A DNA stretch of 8,187 bases from Cyanobium sp. NIES-981 (lineage in GTDB: Bacteria > Cyanobacteriota > Cyanobacteriia > PCC-6307 > Cyanobiaceae), in assembly GCA_945907085.1 (NCBI GenBank), contig CAMDSS010000076.1, forward strand, positions 1 through 8,187. Reading direction: 5' to 3'. The notes beneath the pieces were generated by a model that had not been told where the DNA came from, did no database searches, and saw only the letters and a list, made by a program, of their open reading frames with translations. Every line of letters begins with the position of its first letter. The first letter of the stretch is position 1. Of this stretch, positions 1 to 7,420 are shown piece after piece. Both the position numbers and the translations under genes were made by a program.

Positions 1-1
1 G

Positions 2-3000
2 GGGACCACGATGTCAGATCTGTTGATGCGCAACAGTGATTTAGGCCGAGAGGATGCCACCCACCTCTATGCCCACATCATGAAAAAGCCGGATTATATT
101 CTGGAGCTTGATCTGAATGTTGCCCAGGCCGACTACAGCGGAAGCGCCGTGGGCACAACGCAAATTGGTATCAATACTGCGGAAGAAAGGACCCTTCTCG
201 ACCCCCAGATCAACACCCTATCGCTGTTCTCTTTCGCGCTGGGTGGGATGGCGAATGCAGCAACGCAAAGCCAGGTCAGTAGGGGCTACGACTTAAGCGG
301 CCGCTACACCAGCATGATCCGCTTTACAGGTGGAGAACACGTGGTGCTGGGTGGCAGCGAGGGCAATGATGCCATCTACGGAGATAAGGGCGACGATACC
401 CTTTGGGGTGATGGCGGAGATGACTATCTGAATGCCGGCATGGCATCCGACCAAGTCTTTGGTGGTGATGGTGATGACATCATTGTTGACCCCTTTGGCG
501 ACGACTTCCTGCGGGGCGAGCGGGGCGATGACGTGATCGTCAACGGGGCGGGCTTGGATGTTGATTTTGGCGGGGAAGGCCAAGATGCCATGTTTGCCGT
601 GGTCGATACCACCGAGATGTTTGCCGGTGAAGGCAACGACTTCTTGCGAGGTGGCAGTGCACCGGATGTCATGTTTGGTGGCGAAGGCGACGACTGGATC
701 GAGGGTGGTGAGGGATTCGACGGAATAGCTGGTGACAACTCTGAGCTGTTCTTCAATAGCCCAATCGTTGGCCACGACATCCTGAACGGCCAGGGAAACG
801 ACACCGACTACGACGGTGAAAATGGCGACGACATCATGGTGCAGGGTGTAGGCATCCAACGCAGCAACGGCATGAGTGGCTTTGACTGGGTGATCCACAA
901 GGATGACCCGGTTGGAGCTAATACCGATCTCACCACCTTCATTCCAGGTTTGGTCGCTATCCCAGGGGCAGCTGTAGCAGTCACCCTGCGCGATCGGTTT
1001 GATTCGGTTGAGGGGGCATCGGGCTGGAAATTCAATGACAACCTAAAAGGCTCCATTCGGGCCATCGCTGGCACTCCCTGGTTCCAAAGTCAGCTCACCC
1101 AGGCTGGCGTTGATCGAATCACTGGGCTGCAGGATGTAATTGGGGGTACTGCCAATGCGGATCCCAATGCCGTGGCATTCGGTGCCACCAACATTGATGG
1201 CAACTCGGAAGGTCAGATCTTCCTCGGTGGCGATGGCAGCGACACCATCATGGGCGGCGTTGGCGACGACGTGATTGATGGTGATGCCTGGCTCAATGTA
1301 CGACTTGCTGGCACCCGCAAAGATGGGACCAACTTCAGTGTTGACAGCCTCAGTCAAGTTTTTGACGACCTGGTTGGAGGCAAGATTGACCCCGGTGAGA
1401 TGGGGGCTGTCCGCGAAATTCTCTATGACAATGCCACCAATGGCACCAACCCCGATGATGTCAATATAGACATCGCTGTCTTCCAGGACATCCGGGATAA
1501 TTACACCATCACCAACAATGCTGATGGGTCCGTCACCGTTGCCCATACAACGGTGACGGCGGGCCTGCAGAGCGATGGCATCGATCGACTCCGGAATATG
1601 GAGACGGCTCGATTTGCCGATCAAGATATTAACCTGATTAACTACAAACCCACCGCAGCGGAGTCGTTCACGACGCGGGAACTCTCAACGAATGGATTCT
1701 TCGGATTCGGAGCGGCCAACAACGCCTTCTTCTCTGCACCGGCTCTATTTGATCAAAACAATGTAACAGCCACTAATCCCACTGGTGCCGTTGACGCCAA
1801 TGCCATCAGCCTCTCCTTTGTCGATGGTGCCAATCAGCCCCTTGCAACAACCGCAGGAGTACTCAGGCTTGGCCAAACCCCAGGCCAACAGCTGAAAATG
1901 ACGGCCAGCTATATCGATGCTTCTGGCTTGTCCAATAGCTTCACAAGCCCGCTGGTCAATGCCATTGTTGGTTCTACAGCCAACAACACACTCACTGGCA
2001 CCAATAGCACAACCATTGCCGACTACATCTTTGGTGGCAATGGCACAGACACCCTCAATGGCAACGATGGCGACGACCACCTTTCTGGTGGTGCCGGCAA
2101 CGATGCTCTCAACGGTGGCACTGGCATCGACACCGCCAACTTCACAGGCTTGGCAACAACAGGATTAAATGTGGGCAACCCGCCCGCACAGACTAGTTCT
2201 ACTGCCATCTTTGGCATCAATGGAAACAACATCTCGGTGACCACCACTGCTGGGGGCACAGACACCCTCAACACCATTGAAAAACTGCGGTTTAGCGATG
2301 GCACCTTTGATTTGGTGACCGGCACAACGAATGCCGCAAACAACCTCAGCTACGGGGGCACCAACCGTGCCGTGCTCTTTGGCGCTAGCGGTAACGACAG
2401 CCTGGCCGGTGGCGGCAATGACGACGTACTGACCTACACCGCAGCCGGCAGCAATACGGCCAATAATGCGTCCGGGGGAGGACGTGATGTCATGGACGGT
2501 GGTGCCAATGCTGCCCTCGGTGATCGGGCGGTGATCAACGGCGACAACGGTACAGAAACCTTCCGTGTCTTTGCCATTGCAGGGGCTGTCAATGCTGCCC
2601 AACTTACGGCACTAACAGCGTTTGGCAGCTTCAATGCCAACACCGAAATCGTGGTGCTTCGGGGCTCTGGCAATCTTCAAGCCAACGCAGCACTCAACAC
2701 CGCAAACTTCGCCGTCATTGCTGAACTAGACAACATCGAAGAGCTAAGCATCAACGTGAATGGAAGCGGCTTCGGAACCCAGCGAGTACAGGTCTTTGGA
2801 GATTTTGCTGCCACAAGCCTGCGTACAAACACCATCACCGTCACCAGCGATGGCGCTGGAGTCGAAGTGGATGTCACTGGCATTGAATCAGAGCACCGCG
2901 TCGTTCTTGATGCTGGCACCATCATTGGTCAACGCTCCCAGGACAGCATTGGGAATGCGACATCCCCCTCGCCCCTTGACACGCCAACGCTCCCTGGGCA

Positions 3001-4495
3001 GGACGATAACAATTCCTCTGGGGATGACGATTCCTCTGGGAATGGTGAGCCCTCTGGAGTTGATGCCTCCAAGGCCATCCATCTGGGCCTCAGCCTCCAA
3101 AAGGTGCCCGAATTCGATGGTGATCTCCCCTCCGACATCGTTCTACGACGCTTCGGGACCACGCAAGAACAAAAAAGCCAGTTCTATTTGGCCCTCACCG
3201 CAGAATCCCTGCGCGATGCCTCCATCGACACCCTCGATGTCACCCTTGATCTCGGCGCTGACTTCTTTGATGTCTTCCAAATCAGTGGCCAGCAGATCTT
3301 CTTCTCAGAAGACATGGCCGTTCAGCGCCAGGTCCGCATTGATGGCACCAAGGTCCGCTTTGAAGGTGCTGGCCTCAGTGCCCTAGGCGAAGGCCTGGGC
3401 AAAGGGGTGGACTCCACGGCTCCCATCGCTGTCATCGCCCTCACACTCCGCGATGACATCAACGATCAAATCCAAGGGGCCCGCGTCGCCGATCGCTATG
3501 GCTTCCTCAATCGCGAGACCTGGCAGCAATCCCTCAACTTTGAGGTTTCTGCCAACATCGATCAGGTGGTCTTCTCCGACCTTGTCTCCCTCCGCGATCT
3601 CGGTGGTGACGATGCCCTGATGAGCGACGAGCTCCACCTGATGGCCCGCGCCGCCCAAGCCGAGCTCTCCACCGACAGCTCCTTTGGAATCGGCACCGAG
3701 CGCTCCTTGCTCAAGCCCGGCGAAACGGGATTCACCAACCTGATCCGCTCCGGCGACACCATCGAGCGCATCACCCAGTGGCAAAACGATGGTGAATTCT
3801 CCTTCCGTGATTTCACCATCACCAACATCGACCAAGCCGGTGTTGCCAAGGCGGTCAGTGTGTTTCTAGCCGATGACGCGACAACCCTCCACACCCTGGC
3901 ACCAGACTCCGGCGACGGCGCTGGAGAGGTTGCCGAAATCCGCACCACCTTCATGGTCAGCGGTCAGGCGGGTTCGGTGCTCGATACCAGCAAACTGGGC
4001 TTCCAGCTCGATGCCTTTGGCGGTTTCCACTGGGATACCTCCAAAATGGACCTCTTCCAGCAAAAGAATCTCATCACCTTCCAGGGGGATCTCAACTACG
4101 ACGGTGCCGTCACGATGAAGGACTTGGCCTTTCTCAACGCCGGTGCGGCCAGAGGTTCTGATGATGCCCGTGGCTACAGCCGCGACGTGGATGCCAACTT
4201 TGACGGGGAGCTCGACATCGATGATCTCGCCATCCTTGATGCCGATTGGGGCCGCAGCCTCCACCAGGGTCAATCCCAATTCCTGGGATCCGATCAACTG
4301 TCGATGGCAAGCCTCACACACCAGGGCCAACACCACTGGGATAGCAGTGCCTTCCAGTCCCAAAACACCATTGAGGCGAAGGAGACCTACATCAATCCCA
4401 TCACCGATGCGACCGGAACCCTGGTCGACGTTCAAGGCTTTCAAGCTCTTGAAGCCCTACTCCAAGAGCAACAGCAGCAATATGGCCTGAATTAA
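2..4495 (+). CDS. C-terminal part of a large secreted animal-type heme peroxidase with RTX repeats and a dockerin-like tail (5' partial)
   Basis: The frame is open from base 2, so the gene begins left of the window. The first in-window ATG at 11 is probably internal; residue numbers here count from it (1494 residues to the TAA at 4493-4495). The non-repeat parts match what I recall of bacterial animal-type heme peroxidase tails: FTGGEHVVLGG near residue 105, a GFDWVIHKDDP-like segment near 293, DRFDSVEG near 330, DAWLNVR near 425, and a GIDRLRNMETARFAD segment near 525. Four RTX clusters lie at about residues 114-277, 406-425, 675-707 and 791-810. An acidic Ser/Gly linker (about 981-1016) precedes a C-terminal module with two EF-hand-like loops (about 1360-1405). 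The peroxidase catalytic domain is not in the window, so peroxidase activity is inferred only from the tail. RTX repeats imply export, typically by a type I system, and folding on external calcium. No exporter gene is recognisable here. Base composition looks less GC-rich than in the genes to its right. Confidence 0.8.
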   Translation, partial: GTTMSDLLMRNSDLGREDATHLYAHIMKKPDYILELDLNVAQADYSGSAVGTTQIGINTAEERTLLDPQINTLSLFSFALGGMANAATQSQVSRGYDLSGRYTSMIRFTGGEHVVLGGSEGNDAIYGDKGDDTLWGDGGDDYLNAGMASDQVFGGDGDDIIVDPFGDDFLRGERGDDVIVNGAGLDVDFGGEGQDAMFAVVDTTEMFAGEGNDFLRGGSAPDVMFGGEGDDWIEGGEGFDGIAGDNSELFFNSPIVGHDILNGQGNDTDYDGENGDDIMVQGVGIQRSNGMSGFDWVIHKDDPVGANTDLTTFIPGLVAIPGAAVAVTLRDRFDSVEGASGWKFNDNLKGSIRAIAGTPWFQSQLTQAGVDRITGLQDVIGGTANADPNAVAFGATNIDGNSEGQIFLGGDGSDTIMGGVGDDVIDGDAWLNVRLAGTRKDGTNFSVDSLSQVFDDLVGGKIDPGEMGAVREILYDNATNGTNPDDVNIDIAVFQDIRDNYTITNNADGSVTVAHTTVTAGLQSDGIDRLRNMETARFADQDINLINYKPTAAESFTTRELSTNGFFGFGAANNAFFSAPALFDQNNVTATNPTGAVDANAISLSFVDGANQPLATTAGVLRLGQTPGQQLKMTASYIDASGLSNSFTSPLVNAIVGSTANNTLTGTNSTTIADYIFGGNGTDTLNGNDGDDHLSGGAGNDALNGGTGIDTANFTGLATTGLNVGNPPAQTSSTAIFGINGNNISVTTTAGGTDTLNTIEKLRFSDGTFDLVTGTTNAANNLSYGGTNRAVLFGASGNDSLAGGGNDDVLTYTAAGSNTANNASGGGRDVMDGGANAALGDRAVINGDNGTETFRVFAIAGAVNAAQLTALTAFGSFNANTEIVVLRGSGNLQANAALNTANFAVIAELDNIEELSINVNGSGFGTQRVQVFGDFAATSLRTNTITVTSDGAGVEVDVTGIESEHRVVLDAGTIIGQRSQDSIGNATSPSPLDTPTLPGQDDNNSSGDDDSSGNGEPSGVDASKAIHLGLSLQKVPEFDGDLPSDIVLRRFGTTQEQKSQFYLALTAESLRDASIDTLDVTLDLGADFFDVFQISGQQIFFSEDMAVQRQVRIDGTKVRFEGAGLSALGEGLGKGVDSTAPIAVIALTLRDDINDQIQGARVADRYGFLNRETWQQSLNFEVSANIDQVVFSDLVSLRDLGGDDALMSDELHLMARAAQAELSTDSSFGIGTERSLLKPGETGFTNLIRSGDTIERITQWQNDGEFSFRDFTITNIDQAGVAKAVSVFLADDATTLHTLAPDSGDGAGEVAEIRTTFMVSGQAGSVLDTSKLGFQLDAFGGFHWDTSKMDLFQQKNLITFQGDLNYDGAVTMKDLAFLNAGAARGSDDARGYSRDVDANFDGELDIDDLAILDADWGRSLHQGQSQFLGSDQLSMASLTHQGQHHWDSSAFQSQNTIEAKETYINPITDATGTLVDVQGFQALEALLQEQQQQYGLN
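350..840 (+). repeat. RTX calcium-binding nonapeptide block 1
   Basis: This is the largest run of GGxGxD-type nonapeptides in the big gene (about residues 114-277), for example GDKGDDTLWGDGGDDYL, then FGGEGDDWIEGGEGFD and a degenerate NGQGNDTDYDGENGDD end. In the RTX family such units form a parallel beta-roll with calcium ions between turns. Several copies deviate from consensus (GERGDDVIV, GEGQDAMFA). This fits the conserved but imperfect block seen after the catalytic domain in large heme peroxidases. Confidence 0.85.
1226..1285 (+). repeat. RTX calcium-binding block 2
   Basis: Two consensus nonapeptides, GGDGSDTIM and GGVGDDVID (residues 406-425), are followed at once by GDAWLNVR. From memory, heme peroxidase tails carry the same order of a double RTX unit and then DxWLNVRI. 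This supports the family call more specifically than RTX repeats alone. Confidence 0.8.
2033..2131 (+). repeat. RTX calcium-binding block 3
   Basis: Four consecutive near-consensus nonapeptides occupy residues 675-707: GGNGTDTLN, GNDGDDHLS, GGAGNDALN and GGTGIDTAN. This is the cleanest RTX run in the window. It sits between a Thr/Asn-rich stretch and a segment ending in IEKLRFSDG, the usual cap after such a roll in bacterial RTX proteins. Confidence 0.85.
2381..2440 (+). repeat. RTX calcium-binding block 4 (degenerate)
   Basis: Two RTX-like units, GASGNDSLA and a shortened GGGNDDVLT, lie at residues 791-810. They are followed by a Gly-rich GGGRDVMDGG segment. The second unit has lost one residue against the nine-residue period, so calcium binding here is less certain than in the other blocks. 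Confidence 0.65.
3005..3058 (+). repeat. Three tandem 18-bp repeats encoding an acidic Ser/Gly linker
   Basis: Three in-frame 18-bp units encode DNNSSG, DDDSSG and NGEPSG (residues 999-1016). Units one and two share TCCTCTGGG exactly and unit three is more diverged. The repeats sit at the junction between the peroxidase/RTX part and the C-terminal module. They look like a flexible interdomain linker that could change length by slippage or unequal recombination. Confidence 0.75.
4085..4258 (+). other. Dockerin-like pair of EF-hand calcium loops in the big protein
   Basis: Two 12-residue loops fit the EF-hand/dockerin pattern. Loop one has D1360, N1362, D1364, G1365, V1367 and D1371. Loop two has D1394, N1396, D1398, G1399, L1401, D1402 and D1405. 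Each is followed by a short hydrophobic helix-like segment (LAFLNAG and LAILDADWG), as in type I dockerin duplicated F-hand motifs. Whether a cohesin partner exists is unknown; the pair may simply be a calcium-stabilised tail module. Confidence 0.7.
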
Positions 4496-4533
4496 ACACC
4501 GTCTGAACAAAACACGCCCTAAACGAATCCGCG

Positions 4534-5217
4534 CTATGGACCAACCACAGCCACCTGCCCTGCCACGACAGGAGGCGCCATCAAGGGCGGCAAATGGGGG
4601 GTGGGATCGATCGCCTGCAGGGCCTGGGCCCTGGTACGCAGTTCAAAATGCAAATGGGGCCCCGTAGCCGCACCGGTCATGCCCACGGCACCGAGCTGGG
4701 CCCCCTGCTCAATCCAATCCCCTTCGCGAACAAGCGCCTGCTGCAAATGGGCATAGAGGGTTTCAACGCCTTCTCCGTGGTTGAGCAGCACGGTCATGCC
4801 ATAACCACCCACCGCTTGCACCAGCGCCACACGGCCAGCCTTCGCCGCCAACACCGGGGTACCTGTGGGGGCCGCCAAATCCACACCCGTATGCATGCGC
4901 CAGGCCGCCTTGGATTCGGAGTAGCGCCAACCCCAGGGATCCATGGAATCGGCCCACTGGCCCAGGGGATAGGCCAACTGGAGCTCAGGATTGGCCTTGG
5001 TCAACAAAGAAGGCTCCGGTTTGGAGCCGTAGGCGAGCACATCGGCAACCACAACCCGGCCAGGGATCTCTGCCGGCACCTGGGGCCGGGTGCTGGGTAA
5101 GGCACCCCCATCAGCCCAGGCACGGCAAGGCAAGGCACAGACGGTCGTGGCCGCACTCGCGCCAAGCAAACAAAGCCGGAGTCCTAGCCATGGAAATGCA
5201 AGGCGCAAACTGCCCAT
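4534..5217 (-). CDS. Exported M23 family (LytM-type) peptidoglycan endopeptidase
   Basis: This 227-residue protein should cleave peptide cross-links in the cell wall from the periplasmic side. Residues 1-35 form a signal peptide: a basic start, a hydrophobic core, and AWA before D36. Residues 100-210 are a complete M23/LytM domain. Expected zinc ligands are H109 and D113 (HTGVD) and H190 (HLHFE). Expected catalytic histidines are H157 (YAHL) and H188. The segment between signal and domain is short and has no SH3 or LysM domain. The ATG follows the stop of the DUF2808 gene by 11 bases with no clear Shine-Dalgarno, suggesting translational coupling. The stop codon TAG lies at 4534-4536. The gene converges on the large peroxidase-like gene with 38 bases between them. 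Confidence 0.9.
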   Translation of the reverse strand: MGSLRLAFPWLGLRLCLLGASAATTVCALPCRAWADGGALPSTRPQVPAEIPGRVVVADVLAYGSKPEPSLLTKANPELQLAYPLGQWADSMDPWGWRYSESKAAWRMHTGVDLAAPTGTPVLAAKAGRVALVQAVGGYGMTVLLNHGEGVETLYAHLQQALVREGDWIEQGAQLGAVGMTGAATGPHLHFELRTRAQALQAIDPTPHLPPLMAPPVVAGQVAVVGP

Positions 5218-5228
5218 AGGCGACGGCG

Positions 5229-5831
5229 TTAGTTGGTTTCGCCAAAGTTGTAGATCCTCAGGGTGCCGTATCCGAGGGAAGATGGCGAGGGGTTGGGGCC
5301 GGCGGGAAAGGCATTCACCGCAAACAGGTAGGTGTCCGCCAGACCTGGGTTGGTCCAGGGGCGGAGCACCACCGTGACGGTGTTGCCCGGTTGCACCGGT
5401 TCTGGGAAGCGGATCGTGAAGGTGCGGCTGGCCTGGTCGAAGCTGGCCTGCACGGGGATCTTCGGGCCTTCACGGCGGGGCGTACCGCCCAGAAATGCGG
5501 TGGTGCGATCCACCGAATACGCGAAGTCGCGATCCACCCCTCGGGTTTGGCTGATCGTGAGTCCACCGAGGGGGGCACCGGCCGCCGGATCCAAGGTCAC
5601 CCGGAAGAAATACTCGGGCCGGGTTTGGTAGGTGTAGGTCTGGTAGCTGATCAAATCCACCGACCAGGGTGGCTTGGTGAAGTAAGTGGCGCCCCGCAGC
5701 TCCAGGGCCTGGCCAGGGCTGATCGGCATGCCCAAGCCGATGCCAAGACCAACCCCCATGCCAAGACCAATACCCAGACCCGTGGAGGCCATGGCCCCCC
5801 GCAGCCGCTTCCCGATCGCCATCGGCACCAC
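5229..5831 (-). CDS. DUF2808 family exported protein
   Basis: The 200-residue product matches the cyanobacterial DUF2808 pattern as I recall it. Visible features are YFFRVTLDPAAGAPLGGL (74-91), a central FLGGTPR segment (113-119), then TIRFPEPVQPGNTVTVVLRP (139-158), NPGLADTYLFAVNAFPAGPN (161-180) and a Tyr/Gly-rich end. Its biochemical role is unknown. The N-terminus has basic residues, then a remarkable glycine/leucine/isoleucine/methionine repeat (18-35), with likely signal cleavage after QA at 42. Two starts are possible: GTG at 5831, with GAGGG 12 bases upstream, or ATG at 5822. The difference is three residues. The gene lies 15 or 24 bases after the GST stop and 11 bases before the M23 start, so it is the middle gene of a probable operon. 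Confidence 0.85.
   Translation of the reverse strand: MVPMAIGKRLRGAMASTGLGIGLGMGVGLGIGLGMPISPGQALELRGATYFTKPPWSVDLISYQTYTYQTRPEYFFRVTLDPAAGAPLGGLTISQTRGVDRDFAYSVDRTTAFLGGTPRREGPKIPVQASFDQASRTFTIRFPEPVQPGNTVTVVLRPWTNPGLADTYLFAVNAFPAGPNPSPSSLGYGTLRIYNFGETN
5740..5775 (-). repeat. Tandem 18-bp repeat in the DUF2808 signal peptide
   Basis: On the plus strand ATGCCAAGACCAACCCCC is followed directly by ATGCCAAGACCAATACCC. That is two 18-bp units differing at two positions, with a related 12-bp piece just before (5728-5739). They encode the alternating glycine/hydrophobic core of the signal peptide (residues about 18-35), so unit number sets the length of the hydrophobic segment. Confidence 0.75.
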
Positions 5832-5846
5832 GTGCGTTTTTAGCCC

Positions 5847-7103
5847 TCAGAGCCTAGGCAGCGCCTCGAGAAATGGCCGGGGATCCTGATCGCGCCGATG
5901 GCTTGTGGGGATGGGCGGGCCCTGGGAGGCCAGGCCATCCGGTGGGCTCGCCTGGGGATCCAGCCGGGCCGTTGCCTCTAGGGCTTGGCGCAGCCGCCGG
6001 GCCGCGTGCAACGGCATGTCGCGGGGCACGCTGATGCGATCGCGCAGATAGCGCAGCCCCGGCGCCGAACCGGGAGGTGGGGTTTGGGGCTGGTGATCGC
6101 CGGGCACCAGGGCCGCCAGGGCGCAGCGCAGGGCTGGATCAAACCGCTCGGAGCCCAGGGGATTGCGCTCCAGAATAGGCTGACGGTGCTTGAGCACCCG
6201 GGCCAAGGCGATCAAGGCCGAATCGCGTGGCTCCACTTGGCTGGTTTCAGGATCGCTGCCCGCAGGGGTGCCGATCGGCCAGGGGCCCTGGTCAATCCGG
6301 GCGGCCATCGCGGCCTGAGCCTGGCTGCCACTGGCATAACAGCCCCCCATCTGGGGAGGAAGGTCGTGGGCGTGGGTGTGGAAATCGCTTTGGGTGCCGA
6401 GGTAGGTGCTGCGCTGCTCCAGGGCAGCAAACCAAGCCCCAATCCCTGGATGCTCCTGGCGCAGCCCAAACCCCTTGTAGTAAGCCAGGCTTGCCGCCAT
6501 CCGTTCCACATACGGCACAAACACCAGATCGGCGGTGCTAACCCCAGGGCCCAGCAAGAACGGCCCCGGGGTGGCCCTGAGGGCCTGTTCCATGGCCGAG
6601 GCAAACCGCTGAAATTGGCTACGGCCGGAGTCTTCCTCCGCCGCAGAACGGCTGGGAGCGCACAACCACTGGCACCAGGCGCGAAAGAGCAGCCGCTCCA
6701 GCTGCCTTAACGGCAGCACCGCCGGATCCCCCATGGCCGCACCGAAGGAACCGAAGGCAGCCTCCAAGGCCTCAAGGATGCGATCGCTTTCCGTGATCAT
6801 GCGTCCATCCAGCTCCAGGGCCGGGAGCATGCCCGAGGGCACCATTTGCTTGAACCAGCGCTCCTTTTCGCCGTAGCAGAACATCGTGACCTTGCGGATC
6901 CGGTAGGGGATCCGCTGCTCCTCCAGCCACAGCCACACCTTCTGGCAGTAGGGGCACCAGGCGTGGTGATCCCGATACAGGGTGACCCGCACCTCTGATT
7001 CGGGGCGGCCAAACAGCCGCAAGGTGGCCTGGGCATTGGTGGGGCCGTTGATGCGCTCTAACTCAGGAGCTTCAAAACCGCCAAGCTCAGCCCATGTCAA
7101 CAC
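5847..7103 (-). CDS. GST/glutaredoxin-fold protein with CPYC motif and long C-terminal extension
   Basis: With a GTG start at 7103 the product has 418 residues. Residues 40-118 are a thioredoxin-fold N-terminal domain: [14 protein letters not shown] with the C50-P-Y-C53 redox pair, the cis-Pro segment MLPALELDG (P94), and the E105-S106 pair that binds the glutathione gamma-glutamyl group in GSTs. Residues 130-240 form a helical GST C-terminal domain ([20 protein letters not shown]). Residues 245-418 are an extension with [10 protein letters not shown] and, near the end, [21 protein letters not shown] recall similar extensions in cyanobacterial and plant GST-like proteins of about 400 residues; the substrate is unknown. 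No ATG lies near the expected N-terminus. GTG 7103, TTG 7109 and TTG 7100 are the options; the frame stays open to 7322, but that would overlap the small upstream gene. The stop is TGA at 5847-5849. Confidence 0.8.
   Translation of the reverse strand: MLTWAELGGFEAPELERINGPTNAQATLRLFGRPESEVRVTLYRDHHAWCPYCQKVWLWLEEQRIPYRIRKVTMFCYGEKERWFKQMVPSGMLPALELDGRMITESDRILEALEAAFGSFGAAMGDPAVLPLRQLERLLFRAWCQWLCAPSRSAAEEDSGRSQFQRFASAMEQALRATPGPFLLGPGVSTADLVFVPYVERMAASLAYYKGFGLRQEHPGIGAWFAALEQRSTYLGTQSDFHTHAHDLPPQMGGCYASGSQAQAAMAARIDQGPWPIGTPAGSDPETSQVEPRDSALIALARVLKHRQPILERNPLGSERFDPALRCALAALVPGDHQPQTPPPGSAPGLRYLRDRISVPRDMPLHAARRLRQALEATARLDPQASPPDGLASQGPPIPTSHRRDQDPRPFLEALPRL
6036..6043. repeat. HIP1 octamer GCGATCGC
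   Basis: An exact copy of the highly iterated palindrome of many cyanobacterial genomes, inside the GST-like gene. It supports a cyanobacterial origin; no local function is implied. Confidence 0.7.
6780..6787. repeat. HIP1 octamer GCGATCGC
   Basis: A second exact HIP1 copy, also inside the GST-like gene. I saw none in the 4.5-kb peroxidase-like gene. Confidence 0.7.
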
Positions 7104-7137
7104 GTTCAAAAAGGCCCCAAGGGTCGTCCCGGAGAGG

Positions 7138-7344
7138 CTAGGCAGCCAGCACCGCAACCCTGAGACCAGCCTCACCGGCAGCGGCGGTAAGAGCAGGCAG
7201 GGATTCAAGCGAGAGCTTCGCCTTGCCCGACAGCACAGCAGGCCAGGCCTGGTCATCGAAATGGGTCTGCAGCCATGCCACAGCCTCAATTGAGAAGGGC
7301 AACAAGCGCACGCCGCTCTCAAGCTTGGCCAGTGTCAAATCCAA
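7138..7344 (-). CDS. Small hypothetical protein (68 aa), non-ATG start
   Basis: The last 68 codons of this frame read like a real small soluble protein: [20 protein letters not shown] at the start, then [20 protein letters not shown]. The codons upstream of it look non-coding (a terminator and shadow sequence). There is no ATG near the start. TTG at 7344, with a weak GGGAAA ahead of it, or TTG at 7338 are the best candidates. The stop TAG at 7138-7140 lies 34 bases before the GST GTG, so it may be the first gene of that operon. I do not recognise a family with certainty. The TTG at 7344 falls inside the T-run of the terminator of the preceding gene, which is odd. No promoter for this unit is obvious. 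Confidence 0.55.
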   Translation of the reverse strand: MDLTLAKLESGVRLLPFSIEAVAWLQTHFDDQAWPAVLSGKAKLSLESLPALTAAAGEAGLRVAVLAA

Positions 7345-7389
7345 AAAAAAATTTCCCGGTTTTTGCCTTGTAGGGCAAAGACCAGGGAA
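7343..7389 (-). terminator. Intrinsic terminator after the DUF4278 gene
   Basis: On the minus strand the stem is TTCCC, bulged T, GGT, bulged C, TTTGCC. The loop is CTACAA. The other arm is GGCAAA, bulged AA, ACC, GGGAA. Nine T residues follow (7351-7343). That is 14 paired positions with small bulges and a long U-tract, the classic rho-independent form. It begins about 30 bases past the DUF4278 stop codon. Confidence 0.85.
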
Positions 7390-7420
7390 CAAGCCGTAGC
7401 AACGGAGACGGAAGCAGAGA

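Noticed and set aside
293..898. 201-codon minus-strand frame under the first RTX block
   Set aside because: It is a shadow of the repetitive GGC/GAC codons of the RTX gene. Its translation is low complexity (Val/Ile/Ala/His) with no recognisable domain or ribosome binding site.
2760..3386. 208-codon plus-strand frame overlapping the big gene in another phase
   Set aside because: Ser/Pro/Thr-rich translation typical of an out-of-phase reading. The main frame is continuous through it, so no frameshift needs to be invoked.
3383..4444. Two long minus-strand frames (150 and 192 codons) under the end of the big gene
   Set aside because: Both are mirror images of a strongly supported plus-strand protein with EF-hand motifs. 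Neither has a credible start or known motif.
5985..6710. 241-codon plus-strand frame opposite the GST-like gene
   Set aside because: The minus strand carries clear GST motifs ([20 protein letters not shown]). The plus frame is Gly/Arg/Ala-rich shadow sequence.
7104..7322. N-terminal extension of the GST-like protein back to an ATG at 7322
   Set aside because: It would overlap the 68-aa gene almost completely, and the added residues are Cys/Arg/Leu-rich without domain character.
7333..7338. TTGACA on the minus strand as a -35 box for the GST cluster
   Set aside because: At 16-18 bases downstream there is only GC-rich sequence with no -10 match, and the hexamer lies in the coding start of the 68-aa protein.
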